Translations under genes and position numbers: made by a program | Notes under the pieces: model-generated | Told to the model about the DNA's origin: nothing | What the model saw: only the letters and a program-made list of their open reading frames with translations | Database searches by the model: none | From: Pseudomonadales bacterium | GTDB lineage: Bacteria > Pseudomonadota > Gammaproteobacteria > Pseudomonadales > Azotimanducaceae | DNA length: 64,000 nucleotides | Direction: 5' to 3' | NCBI GenBank assembly: GCA_029251375.1 | Contig: JAQXDL010000022.1 | Location: forward strand, 369,468 to 433,467 | Part shown: piece after piece, positions 48,696 through 57,296 of the stretch | Position numbering within the stretch: position 1 is the stretch's first letter | Layout: each line of letters opens with the position of its first letter

Positions 48696-50207
48696 CTAGT
48701 TTGAGTTGCTGGAACGCTCAGAGAGCTCCTGTAAATTCTTGCTATGTTTTTCTCTATCGATTTTGTAGGTCGAGACGATAACTAAACCCAAGAAGTAGAG
48801 GCCGCAGTAAAGTGGTAAGAAGAAACTGGCTAAATCAAAGCGAATCTGGTCGGTCACCATATCTAAGCTCGTCACACCATCGAGTCCAACGATTGAGATA
48901 GTGGTACCGGCGCCAATGATGCCGCCTGCGGAAATGGCCTTGCCGGCGAAACCTCTCGCGGCGTAAAACAATCCTTCTGAACGACGGTTGGTCGAAACTT
49001 CACTTTCTTCAACAACATCCGCCATCATAGAGTCCATTAGGACCCCGCCGATAATACTGCAGACAACCTCAATGACAATAAAACCGGTATAGATATACAG
49101 GCCCGCCCAACTGCCAAGCTCAGGCCAGTATCCGTTCAGCAGGAGGATATAGGGAATAGGGTACAGTGATACGTTGATTAAAATGGCGATAATCGCCGCC
49201 TGTTTTTTTCCAAACAAACGACCAAAGTGTGGCGCAGCCCAGTAAGCGATTAAAGGCGATATAAATACACCTAAACCGGTCACAGCGATTTGTGAGCCAG
49301 AGAAGCCGAAAAAATAGGTGGTGTTGTAAAGGTATAGTGCCATGCCTAGACCAGAGGCAATGCCGACAGTTAGACCGTAGAGAAATAGCGCCGCAAAGTT
49401 TCGATTCTTGATTGACGCAAAAATTTGTCGTAGCTCATGGCCGATTTCCTTTAATCGAAAAGGTTCTTCAGGCTGCGGCATGGCTGCGGCGACTTTCTGA
49501 GTGCCCCCTGCTGAAATCAAAATCACCAATGCAATGATGATCGCGCCGACGGTGCCATAGATCGAGTAACCCTGCTGTACAGCAACACCATATGCACCGA
49601 CCCAGAAAGCGAAATTGATCGTGTGCAAGCCATTGCCACCATACCAACCGAACGCATAGCGAAGCGCCAACCATTTGTTTCGGCGATCGTAATCTGATTC
49701 TAGATCGGGTAATAAGGCTGTGCTGGGCACTTCAAACAAGGTGGTGCCGGTTCTTATTAAGATAGCGAGAACCAGAATATAGCCAAATGAATTATCGTCG
49801 TTGAGTTCAATAAAGGGATTGAATAGTCCATAGAAGGTAATGGGTAACAAGAAGAATGCGGCATACATAAAGGGGTGTCTGCGCCCAAGCCTCGATTGGG
49901 TTTTATCAGACCAATGTCCCAGCAACAGATCAGACAGCGCATCCCAGAGCATCGCGATGGCAAGTGCAATGGATGCTAGGTAGCCTGGAACTCCCAGTAC
50001 TTGATTGGCATAAATCAGTAGTAAGTAGCTGAAGGCGTTGTTCTTGATACCATAAGCCATTGATGCTGAGCCGTAGAACCAAAAAATTGGCTGCTTCTCG
50101 AGTCGTTGATTTTGATCGACGGCGGACTGAATGATGTTGATTTTATGCGCTCCCGCAAGCGTTGTTGTCGTTATAAATATCAGAATGCGTGGTGAATAGC
50201 CAACCAT
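48696..50207 (-). CDS. MFS transporter of the GPH (glycoside-pentoside-hexuronide) type
   Basis: A 503-aa inner-membrane cation symporter with about 12 helices. The GPH signature RRHPFMYAAFFLLPITFYGLF, the loop RTGTTLFEVPSTALLPDLESDYDRR and EESEVSTNRRSEGLFYAARGFAGKA near the C-terminus are clear. The N-terminal 40 residues before YGSASMAYG are longer than usual, so the true start may be further in. Despite the family name, marine members sit beside CoA and aromatic catabolism genes, and the substrate here is probably not a sugar. It is divergent from a TetR gene, with a palindrome between. Confidence 0.88.
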   Translation of the reverse strand: MVGYSPRILIFITTTTLAGAHKINIIQSAVDQNQRLEKQPIFWFYGSASMAYGIKNNAFSYLLLIYANQVLGVPGYLASIALAIAMLWDALSDLLLGHWSDKTQSRLGRRHPFMYAAFFLLPITFYGLFNPFIELNDDNSFGYILVLAILIRTGTTLFEVPSTALLPDLESDYDRRNKWLALRYAFGWYGGNGLHTINFAFWVGAYGVAVQQGYSIYGTVGAIIIALVILISAGGTQKVAAAMPQPEEPFRLKEIGHELRQIFASIKNRNFAALFLYGLTVGIASGLGMALYLYNTTYFFGFSGSQIAVTGLGVFISPLIAYWAAPHFGRLFGKKQAAIIAILINVSLYPIPYILLLNGYWPELGSWAGLYIYTGFIVIEVVCSIIGGVLMDSMMADVVEESEVSTNRRSEGLFYAARGFAGKAISAGGIIGAGTTISIVGLDGVTSLDMVTDQIRFDLASFFLPLYCGLYFLGLVIVSTYKIDREKHSKNLQELSERSSNSN

Positions 50208-50224
50208 TACAAGGGCACCAGGAA

Positions 50225-50238
50225 GCCAGATATCTGGC
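50225..50238. promoter_or_regulatory. perfect 14-bp palindrome, candidate TetR operator
   Basis: GCCAGATATCTGGC is fully self-complementary. It lies 18 bases upstream of the MFS start and about 70 bases from the divergent TetR start, a usual position for autoregulated TetR operators. Confidence 0.55.
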
Positions 50239-50309
50239 CTGTTTTATCCTGCCAACGGGTCTGATTTGAGGGCCGTGAAAGTCGCGCTCAAAAAAGATAC
50301 CATCAAGCT

Positions 50310-51011
50310 ATGAGTCCGTTAACTGAAAAATCGTGGCAGCAGACGAAGAGTGAAAATACCCGTCATAAAATTCTGGATGCTGAAATTCAAGGCTTCTTTG
50401 AAAGAGGCTATGCTGCAACCACGACCGACAACATTGTTAGTCAGGCAGGTGTTTCCCAGGGGGCGATGCTGCATCACTTCCCGTCGCGGCGTGAGCTCAT
50501 TCAGACTGCTGTGAGGCATCTCGGTAGACGTCGCATAGAACTGTTTGATGAGACCAAAAGCCAAATAAACGAAGGTACGCAACACTCACCTGTTGTTGAG
50601 GGTATCGATGCCCATTGGGAGCAATTACAAAGCCCACTGTTTATTGTCTTTCACGAACTACAGGTTGCATGTCGAACCGATGCGGTCCTGCAAGATGTGA
50701 TGGCACCCGCGATGTCAGAGTTCGAAGCATCTTGGCAGAACATGCTTACAAGAGCATTTCCCGACTTAGCTCTGTCTGAAGCCTTTGAAACGGCTACATT
50801 ACTGACCTCTTTTTTACTCGAGGGTATGGCTGTTAGTCGCACACTTCCTGCTTCTTCGCGGCTGAAGATGGTCGGTTGGCGAAAGCAGGAGTTACGCCGG
50901 ATGTTCAAAGACGTTGAGGCGACAGATCGTCATAGTGCAAGGTTGACTGCGAAGGGCTTTGCGATTGAAAAAAAACCTTACCGCAAAGGCTTAGTGCCGA
51001 CCGCTAAATAA
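50310..51011 (+). CDS. TetR/AcrR-family transcriptional regulator
   Basis: A 233-aa repressor-type protein. The DNA-binding domain is at residues 15-65: a helix, then TTDNIVSQAGVSQGAMLHHFPSRREL, the standard TetR helix-turn-helix ending in the Tyr/His-His-Phe motif. The C-terminal ligand domain is all-helical. It probably controls the divergent transporter-crotonase pair, and possibly the LLM/selenoprotein genes that follow on its own strand. The inducer is unknown. Confidence 0.9.
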   Translation: MSPLTEKSWQQTKSENTRHKILDAEIQGFFERGYAATTTDNIVSQAGVSQGAMLHHFPSRRELIQTAVRHLGRRRIELFDETKSQINEGTQHSPVVEGIDAHWEQLQSPLFIVFHELQVACRTDAVLQDVMAPAMSEFEASWQNMLTRAFPDLALSEAFETATLLTSFLLEGMAVSRTLPASSRLKMVGWRKQELRRMFKDVEATDRHSARLTAKGFAIEKKPYRKGLVPTAK

Positions 51012-51034
51012 TCATGAACACAGGATGGTAATAA

Positions 51035-51898
51035 ATGGAGTACGGGGTTGTTCTTCCGCATAACGAAATAGGGCGTGATCCAGGCGCAATGAAAGCGTTT
51101 GTGCAGGGCGCAGAAGCATTGGGTGCAAAGCAGTTGTTAATCTACGATCACGTACTGGGAGCCGATAGAAGTCGACAGGGCGGCTTTAAGGGGCCCTATG
51201 ACAAAGATGTTGCATTTCATGAGCCTTTGACGACGTTTGCCTTCATAGCAGGGGTTACTGAAACGATAGAGTTGGTCACAACAATTCTGATTTTGCCGCA
51301 GCGACAAACCGCTTTGGTCGCTAAACAGGTCGCTGAGATTGCCATGCTTTCAAACAATCGTTTCAGACTCGGTATCGGCACAGGCTGGAACAAGGTGGAG
51401 TATGAATCTCTGAATGTACCCTTCGAACGAAGAGGTGCTAGACAAGCAGAACAGGTCGAATTGCTAAGAGCGCTCTGGCAAGAAGATTCACTCGACTATA
51501 CGGGTAAGTTTCATCGGGTTGATATGGCGAGCATTAATCCAAGACCGGATCAACATATTCCAATATGGTTCGGCGGCGCTGCGCCAGCAGCGTTAAAGCG
51601 TTGTGCTAGATTGGGCGACGGTTGGATTCCACTCATGGGCGCTAACGATGCTGCAAAAGCAGCTGTTGCATTGTTGAAATCAGAGCGAGCCGCAGCGGGT
51701 AAGTCCTGGGACGGGTTCGACATACTTGCTCAGGCGCAATACGCCGGAGGTACGCCTGAACGTTGGTTGTCACATTCATCAAAATGGCAGGAAATTGGTG
51801 CAACGAAGATCGCGGTTGCTACGCACAATGCGGGTGATACCGATGTTGATGGGCATTTAAAACGAATCGAAGAGTATTTTTCTATTGTGAGAGGATAG
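51035..51898 (+). CDS. LLM-class flavin/F420-type oxidoreductase
   Basis: A 287-aa TIM-barrel oxidoreductase of the luciferase-like monooxygenase superfamily. Characteristic pieces: MEYGVVLPHNEIG, LLIYDHVLGADR, ELVTTILILPQRQTALVAKQVAEIAMLSNNRFRLGIGTGWNKVEYESL and PIWFGGAAPAALKRCARLGDGWIPLMG. The family uses FMN or F420; gammaproteobacteria normally lack F420, so FMN is likelier. It starts 23 bases after the TetR gene and ends 90 bases before the selenoprotein start. Confidence 0.88.
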   Translation: MEYGVVLPHNEIGRDPGAMKAFVQGAEALGAKQLLIYDHVLGADRSRQGGFKGPYDKDVAFHEPLTTFAFIAGVTETIELVTTILILPQRQTALVAKQVAEIAMLSNNRFRLGIGTGWNKVEYESLNVPFERRGARQAEQVELLRALWQEDSLDYTGKFHRVDMASINPRPDQHIPIWFGGAAPAALKRCARLGDGWIPLMGANDAAKAAVALLKSERAAAGKSWDGFDILAQAQYAGGTPERWLSHSSKWQEIGATKIAVATHNAGDTDVDGHLKRIEEYFSIVRG

Positions 51899-51988
51899 TT
51901 GTCGACTTGTCGATAACATGCTCTTTTGTCTGCGTGTTGGCCCGAGCATTCGGGTGCGCATGTTTGCATTATTTGGGAGCGATTGACG

Positions 51989-53137
51989 ATGGAGCTAACA
52001 ACAAAATCAAGCCATGTTTCGGTTGAACAATTGGCTTCAAAGCTGGTGTTGGGTTACCAAGCCTGCGGATTGCCGATACCCGATGACGTTGTTGAAAGTC
52101 ATCGGACGGCATTTGTTGCCCTACTTGAGACAGGTACCTGGTTTACCGCGCAAAAACGACAAGTTATTCTGCAAGAGATAAGGCGGGCGCAGAGCTGCAA
52201 GCTATGCTTGCAGCGCCGTGAAGCTGCATCGCCAAACTGGGTCCGAGGCGAGCATGACACGGCAACCGAACTGCCGCAGCATTTGATCGAAATTATCCAT
52301 CGTATTGCGACGGACTCGGGCCGGTTAACCCACAAGTGGTTCAAGGCAGTGACTGAGACCGCAAATGCGCAGGAGTACATTGAAATCACCGGTATGCTGG
52401 CGATTTTAGTCATCCTCGACAGTTACGCTCGGGGTCTCGGTATGACGCCGATTGAGATTGATAGGCTCCGGTTCCCTACTGATACAGCGGAACCGACGCG
52501 AGAAACAAACGCAGCGGTGGTTGACGAAGGTGCGTGGGTTCCGTTGATGGCGGTTCCAAAATCAGAGGCTCAAGTAACATCTGGTCTACCGGAAGTGCCA
52601 AATATTGTCCGAGCCATGGGTATTGTGCCGCTTGCGGTCGCACAGTTTTTCCAAATTATGCGTAGTCACTATGGTCTGCAGCATATGAACTCCGAGCTCA
52701 GTCGACCGCAAATCGAGCTGATTGCTGCGCGAGTTTCATCCTACAACGACTGCTTTTACTGAACCTCTTCACATACCATGCTACTTCGTGAAAGTGGCGA
52801 GCAACAAAAGCTGAATTTGGCGCTTGATTCGATTACAGCAGAGGCGGCAAATCTTGGTGTAGAAAATGAAGCTGTCTTGTTAAAGATTGCCGAGGCGGTG
52901 TTTAAGTCTAACCCGGAAGAAATGGCGCGTTGCCGCGACGAGGCGATTACAATTATTGGCGTCCGTGCGACCGTCGATGCGATTGGTGTCGCCGCAGCGT
53001 TCAATGGGATTACCAAGATAGCGAATGCAACGGGTTTACCCCTGGATGAATCAACCGCATTAAGTACACGGGCGCTGCGAAGCGATACAGGTATTGATCG
53101 TTTCTCAGAAATTTGGAAATCAAGTCAATACGATTAG
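51989..53137 (+). CDS. AhpD-like alkylhydroperoxidase-related selenoprotein (UGA at codon 258)
   Basis: One 382-aa reading frame with an in-frame TGA at 52760-52762; ending at the TGA would give 257 aa that stop in SSYNDCFY. Beyond it the frame continues T-S-S-H-T-M-L-L-R-E and 114 more codons. The join gives C255-x-x-U258-x-x-x-H262, the AhpD/carboxymuconolactone-decarboxylase active site with selenocysteine for the second cysteine. A SECIS-like hairpin at 52779-52799 follows. An N-terminal module has C70-x-x-C73 with Arg where the site's His would be, so it may be a degenerate duplicate. Start: ATG at 51989 with GGGAGCG upstream. It probably reduces peroxides or quinones; selA/selB/selC/selD are not in the window. 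Confidence 0.88.
52778..52800 (+). promoter_or_regulatory. SECIS-like hairpin for selenocysteine insertion
   Basis: Bases 52779-52786 pair with 52792-52799 (8 bp, two of them G-U) around the loop CGTGA (52787-52791). The loop starts 25 bases after the TGA and has G as its second base, matching known bacterial SECIS geometry, in which SelB binds the hairpin just 3' of the UGA. It lies inside the coding sequence. Confidence 0.7.
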
Positions 53138-53281
53138 CGTTGAGTTCCGGTAGATCCGCCGATGCTTCAAACGGATCGCTCGCGTTGAGCAGAGGTGTTG
53201 GTCGTATGACGCAGATGCAAGTCTGCGCGCAAACAAGTTATACAGTGAGCGGAGTTGTGAAGCTCTCGCCAAGCTAGGATA

Positions 53282-54475
53282 ATGAATAGCAGTGAGCAAA
53301 GGATGTGGGTTTTGGTGAGACGGATAGCAGTAGTGGTCGATTCCTGGGATTTCCCATTTAACGGCACTGTCGTATCAAGTCGACGATTTGTGGAAGCATT
53401 AAGCAATGATTTCGACGTCACAATTCTAGGCACAGCGGCAGGCCTAGAAAATCCTGATCGGCGTATGGTGCATTTTAAACCGCTTCGGTTCCCAGGTTTG
53501 AGTGGTATCTTTGATCGTATGAAAGTGCCTTTGGCTGTTCCAGATAAAGCTTTGTTGCTCGAAACCTTGTCAGAAAATGATTTGCTGCACATACAGTTTC
53601 CGTTCTTTCTTGGCTGGTCTGCTTTGGGTGTGGCAAAGCGTCTTGGCTTACCGGTTATTTGTTCTTTCCATGTACAGCCCGAGAACATGTTGCTTAATTT
53701 GGGTATTCGCTCAAGTTTCCTCGCCAAGATACTCTACAAATTTTTTATTGCAGCTTTTTATAACCGGGTTGACCTCGTTGTAGCACCTTCTGAATTTGCT
53801 AAGCAGGCGCTCGTGAGTAACGGATTAACGTCGCCCGTTTTGGTGTTGTCCAATGGTGTGCCAAAACGCTTTTTGGAGATTCCTGAAAAAGCCAAGGCGA
53901 GCCACCAGCAAAATTTCAAAGTACTTTCGGTTGGGCGCTTTGCCAAGGAAAAATGCCAAGCAACCATTCTTCAGGGGATCGCAAGAAGCCGATACAGATC
54001 GCAAATTGAATTGACTATGATTGGCACGGGTCCGCTGGAAACGCAGATGCGTGAGCTCGCGAGTTCACTTGATCTTAATGTGGTCATAGGTTCCGTTTCT
54101 GACGACGAACTAATTCAGCATTACGCTGACGCTGATTTGTTTTTGCATGCAGGTGAGATCGAACTGGAAGGCATGTCTGTGATCGAGGCCATGGCGGCAG
54201 CAAAAGCGATCGTAGTGAGTGATTCGAAAGACAGCGCGACAGGCACGTTTGTCACTGATGTTAACGCGAGATTTCAGCATGGTAATGCCGACGATCTAGC
54301 AAACAAGATTGATTATTGGTTTGACAATGCCGATGAGCGTTACGGGGCTGCAAAAGCAAACCGTCGTCAGGCGGAACATCTTACCCATGAAAATTCAGTC
54401 GCATTGCTTCAATCGAACTACGATTCAATGTGTTTACAACCGCAGGTCAGCACAGAGTTGCTAAATGAACAATAG
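53282..54475 (+). CDS. glycosyltransferase family 4
   Basis: A 397-aa GT-B-fold enzyme. The N-terminal acceptor domain starts IAVVVDSWDFPFNGTVVSSRRFVEALSNDF. The C-terminal donor domain has VLSVGRFAKEKCQATIL, ADLFLHAGEIELEGMSVIEAMAAAKAIV, with the E-x7-E retaining motif, and DKIDYWFDNADER. Close to mannosyl/diacylglycerol-glucosyl GT4 proteins, but the sugar and acceptor are unknown. Its last 11 bases overlap the start of the exporter gene, which suggests a shared process such as making and exporting a glycolipid. Confidence 0.9.
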   Translation: MNSSEQRMWVLVRRIAVVVDSWDFPFNGTVVSSRRFVEALSNDFDVTILGTAAGLENPDRRMVHFKPLRFPGLSGIFDRMKVPLAVPDKALLLETLSENDLLHIQFPFFLGWSALGVAKRLGLPVICSFHVQPENMLLNLGIRSSFLAKILYKFFIAAFYNRVDLVVAPSEFAKQALVSNGLTSPVLVLSNGVPKRFLEIPEKAKASHQQNFKVLSVGRFAKEKCQATILQGIARSRYRSQIELTMIGTGPLETQMRELASSLDLNVVIGSVSDDELIQHYADADLFLHAGEIELEGMSVIEAMAAAKAIVVSDSKDSATGTFVTDVNARFQHGNADDLANKIDYWFDNADERYGAAKANRRQAEHLTHENSVALLQSNYDSMCLQPQVSTELLNEQ

Positions 54476-57167
54476 CTTGCTTAGTCGCTTGCTGATTCGT
54501 TGGGTTCGATTTGTTGAAGCCCATTCGAATATCACATTAATGTCGCTCGTTGCGCTGACTTTTGCAGCTGGGACTATCGCTTTATTTTTTGGTGCGATCA
54601 ACTCAGACTTGAGTAAGTTGGTTAAACCTTCCGATGACCTGCAATGGCATCAAGATAACGAAAACTACAAACAAGCCTTCCCTCTTCTGCAACAGACCGC
54701 CGTTGTCGTGGTCTCTGGTGCCGATGCGAAGCATGTTGAAACCGTGGCCAGATCAATTGAGTCAAAACTTTTGCGAGAGCCGATTTTTAGCGATGTGTTC
54801 GCGCCGGCGATTGATGATTATATCAGCAGGCACGTGCTTTATTTTCCGTCGACGCCTGACTTACAACGTTGGGCCGAGGGTGCAAGGTATAACTATGGCA
54901 GTCTGTTGCGATTAGCGGACGCGGCTGGTTTGGGCAATGCGGTATTTACTTTTGCTGACCAAGCATCAAGTCTTCGCGGCGGCCCCTTGCCGCTGCCCTT
55001 GGCAACCTTGGCTGATGGATTCTCCGGTGAGATTGATGATCACGAAATAACGCTCGATGCTTTTTATCGACTTGTCGACCCCGAGGCGGAAAAGCACTAC
55101 CAGTTGATAGTCGTCAAAGGTTTACAACAACACGATAAAGGATTGCCGAACAAGCAAATCGTTAAGACGCTAAAGAAAACCACCGCATCTGAGCCATTTG
55201 TAGACGGTGTTAGTGTGCGCCACACCGGCGAATTGGTGCTTGCTGATGAAGAGCTGACAGCTGCGATGACAGGAATCGGTTACGCAGGTACAGTATCGCT
55301 TATTTTACTGGCGATCATACTTGGCTTTGGGGTCAGATCCATTGCGGTGATTGCCGCCATCTTTGGCCTATTGTTGCTAGGGGTGATACTGACAACAGGC
55401 TTCGCGACTGTTGCAGTGGGTAGTTACAACGCCCTTTCTCTTATATTTGTTGTCATGTTCTTTGGTTTGGGTGTCGACTTCGCAGTGCACTTTGTTTTGC
55501 GCATGAGGGAAGCGGCGCAGCTATTGAAGAACAATGCTTCGCAGGCCTTGCTGAACACTTACGAAAAGGCGCCTCATAAAGATTCCGCTAAAGTGCCGAG
55601 CGAGGATACGCAAACTGCTGCGCAGATCGCTATAGCGGATATTGGTCCGGCGTTACTGTTGTGTACCTTAACGTCGATGATTGCGTTTCTTTCATTTGCG
55701 CCGACAGCCTATCGAGGTCTTGCAGAACTTGGCATCATTTCCGCTGGCGGCATGGCGATAGCCTGCATCTTGACGCTGACGCTTTTGCCCGCGCTCGGTA
55801 GAATGCTTACCCGTGAGCAGTCTGTTCGGGCAGCGCGAATACCAAACGATATACAGACGCAGCAGACTGACAACAGTCTGCATACTCGCGGCTTTAATCC
55901 TTTTTCCGCAACAAACCCCAAAATAGTGTTGGCGGTAACCTGTGTCGCGACACTAGTCGCATTGTACTTCGCCCAAAACATTCGCTTTGATTACAGTGTC
56001 TTAGCAATGCGAGACACAAACACTGAAGGTATGGCAACGTTGATTGATCTGCAGAAAAATCATCAGGTAACTGATTATAGTATTTCTGTTCTCGCTGACG
56101 ATCAGACCATTGCGGCTGAATTAAAAATTGAGCTGCAGAAACTTGACGAGGTTGGCGACGTCGATACGCCGCTGGATTTTGTGCCGACCGATCAGGCCGC
56201 GAAACAAGAAATTCTGCGAGAATTATATGTCTTGTACAGCACCTTAGAAGAAGTCCTGGCGGAACAGGATAGTCAGATAGTGTTAGGCGAAGCGATGCTA
56301 TATTTGGATGAGGTCGTTCAGAGCACTGTGCCGGCGTTAGCATCTGACGAACGAGCTTTGTTACGTCATATGCAGAAACTCAGCGTCTATCTTGAGCACG
56401 TCGATAAATTAGAAACGCGTAACAATGAATTGCAATTAAGACTTAAAGCCGAGCTTGATCGGTTGATGTCCATGCTTGTTGCTGAGCCGATAACCCTGCA
56501 AGCATTGCCTGAAATGTTGCGGGTGAGGATGATTAGCAACCAAGGTCAATATTTAATGACGGTGCATCCGGCTGAGCCGTTATTAACCCGGCAGCAAACC
56601 CAGCAGTTTATCGAGGCTGTACAAAAGGTTGCGCCGAATGTCGCCGGCCGCTCGGTGGTCGAATGGGGGGTTGGCGATGTTGTGGTTGAGTCATTTATTC
56701 AGGCCGGTACGATCGCGTTGTTACTCATCTTTGTTTTGCTGGTAACTTACTTTCGCAATCTGCATCTTCCAATCATGGTGCTTATCCCAATTGTATTGTC
56801 TGTCGTGTTTACGTTTGCCATCTGCGAGATCGCCGGTGTCAGCCTCAACATGGCGAACATCCTTGTTGTACCGCTGATTATTGGTTTGGGGGTTGATACG
56901 GGCATTCATGTCGTGCATCGCTACACACATTCGAACTCCGTTGCGGACGCATACGCATCGAGTACTTCGCGGGCTGTTGTGATAAGTGCATTAACAACGA
57001 TTGGTACATTCGTGTCACTGTCTTTTAGTCCACACAAGGGTGCGGCATCCGTCGGGCTGTTGTTAACCATTTCGATCTCGGCGCTAGTGGTCATGACCTT
57101 TACTGTCTTGCCAGCACTCATGCGAGTGTGGGATATTCGTGCCTCGAATGCGCTGCAGCGCGGATAG
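54465..57167 (+). CDS. RND/MMPL-family transporter, HpnN-like
   Basis: A 900-aa inner-membrane protein. It has an N-terminal helix (residues 20-45), a periplasmic loop to about 265, a cluster of five or six helices (270-480), a second helix near 500, a second periplasmic loop, and a final set of helices (740-890). DLSKLVKPSDDLQWHQDNENYKQAFP and GPALLLCTLTSMIAFLSFAPTAYRGLAELG are like HpnN, which moves hopanoids in some bacteria. The MMPL helical repeat (FGLGVDFAVHFVLRMRE; GLGVDTGIHVVHRY) appears twice. No adaptor protein or outer-membrane channel is nearby. Hopanoid genes are not seen, so lipid export is inferred from family alone. Confidence 0.88.
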   Translation: MNNSLLSRLLIRWVRFVEAHSNITLMSLVALTFAAGTIALFFGAINSDLSKLVKPSDDLQWHQDNENYKQAFPLLQQTAVVVVSGADAKHVETVARSIESKLLREPIFSDVFAPAIDDYISRHVLYFPSTPDLQRWAEGARYNYGSLLRLADAAGLGNAVFTFADQASSLRGGPLPLPLATLADGFSGEIDDHEITLDAFYRLVDPEAEKHYQLIVVKGLQQHDKGLPNKQIVKTLKKTTASEPFVDGVSVRHTGELVLADEELTAAMTGIGYAGTVSLILLAIILGFGVRSIAVIAAIFGLLLLGVILTTGFATVAVGSYNALSLIFVVMFFGLGVDFAVHFVLRMREAAQLLKNNASQALLNTYEKAPHKDSAKVPSEDTQTAAQIAIADIGPALLLCTLTSMIAFLSFAPTAYRGLAELGIISAGGMAIACILTLTLLPALGRMLTREQSVRAARIPNDIQTQQTDNSLHTRGFNPFSATNPKIVLAVTCVATLVALYFAQNIRFDYSVLAMRDTNTEGMATLIDLQKNHQVTDYSISVLADDQTIAAELKIELQKLDEVGDVDTPLDFVPTDQAAKQEILRELYVLYSTLEEVLAEQDSQIVLGEAMLYLDEVVQSTVPALASDERALLRHMQKLSVYLEHVDKLETRNNELQLRLKAELDRLMSMLVAEPITLQALPEMLRVRMISNQGQYLMTVHPAEPLLTRQQTQQFIEAVQKVAPNVAGRSVVEWGVGDVVVESFIQAGTIALLLIFVLLVTYFRNLHLPIMVLIPIVLSVVFTFAICEIAGVSLNMANILVVPLIIGLGVDTGIHVVHRYTHSNSVADAYASSTSRAVVISALTTIGTFVSLSFSPHKGAASVGLLLTISISALVVMTFTVLPALMRVWDIRASNALQRG

Positions 57168-57296
57168 GTAAACGGTAATCACGTCATATTTGCTATTGTC
57201 TCTTTAAAAGAGCGCTTGGAGCTAAGCAACTTGAGTGTCGAGCGTCCGCCAGCGAAGTCATCATGCTACGTAAACTACTCATTGGAAGAATAAATA

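Noticed and set aside
51926..52762. 278-aa protein ending at the TGA, and a separate 119-aa protein at 52778-53137
   Set aside because: Both are in the same frame and join into one AhpD-like active site; the second piece has no ribosome site.
52768..52792. Alternative SECIS stem TTCAC/GTGAA with a 15-base loop
   Set aside because: Short stem, loop too large and too close to the TGA; the 52779-52799 hairpin is better.
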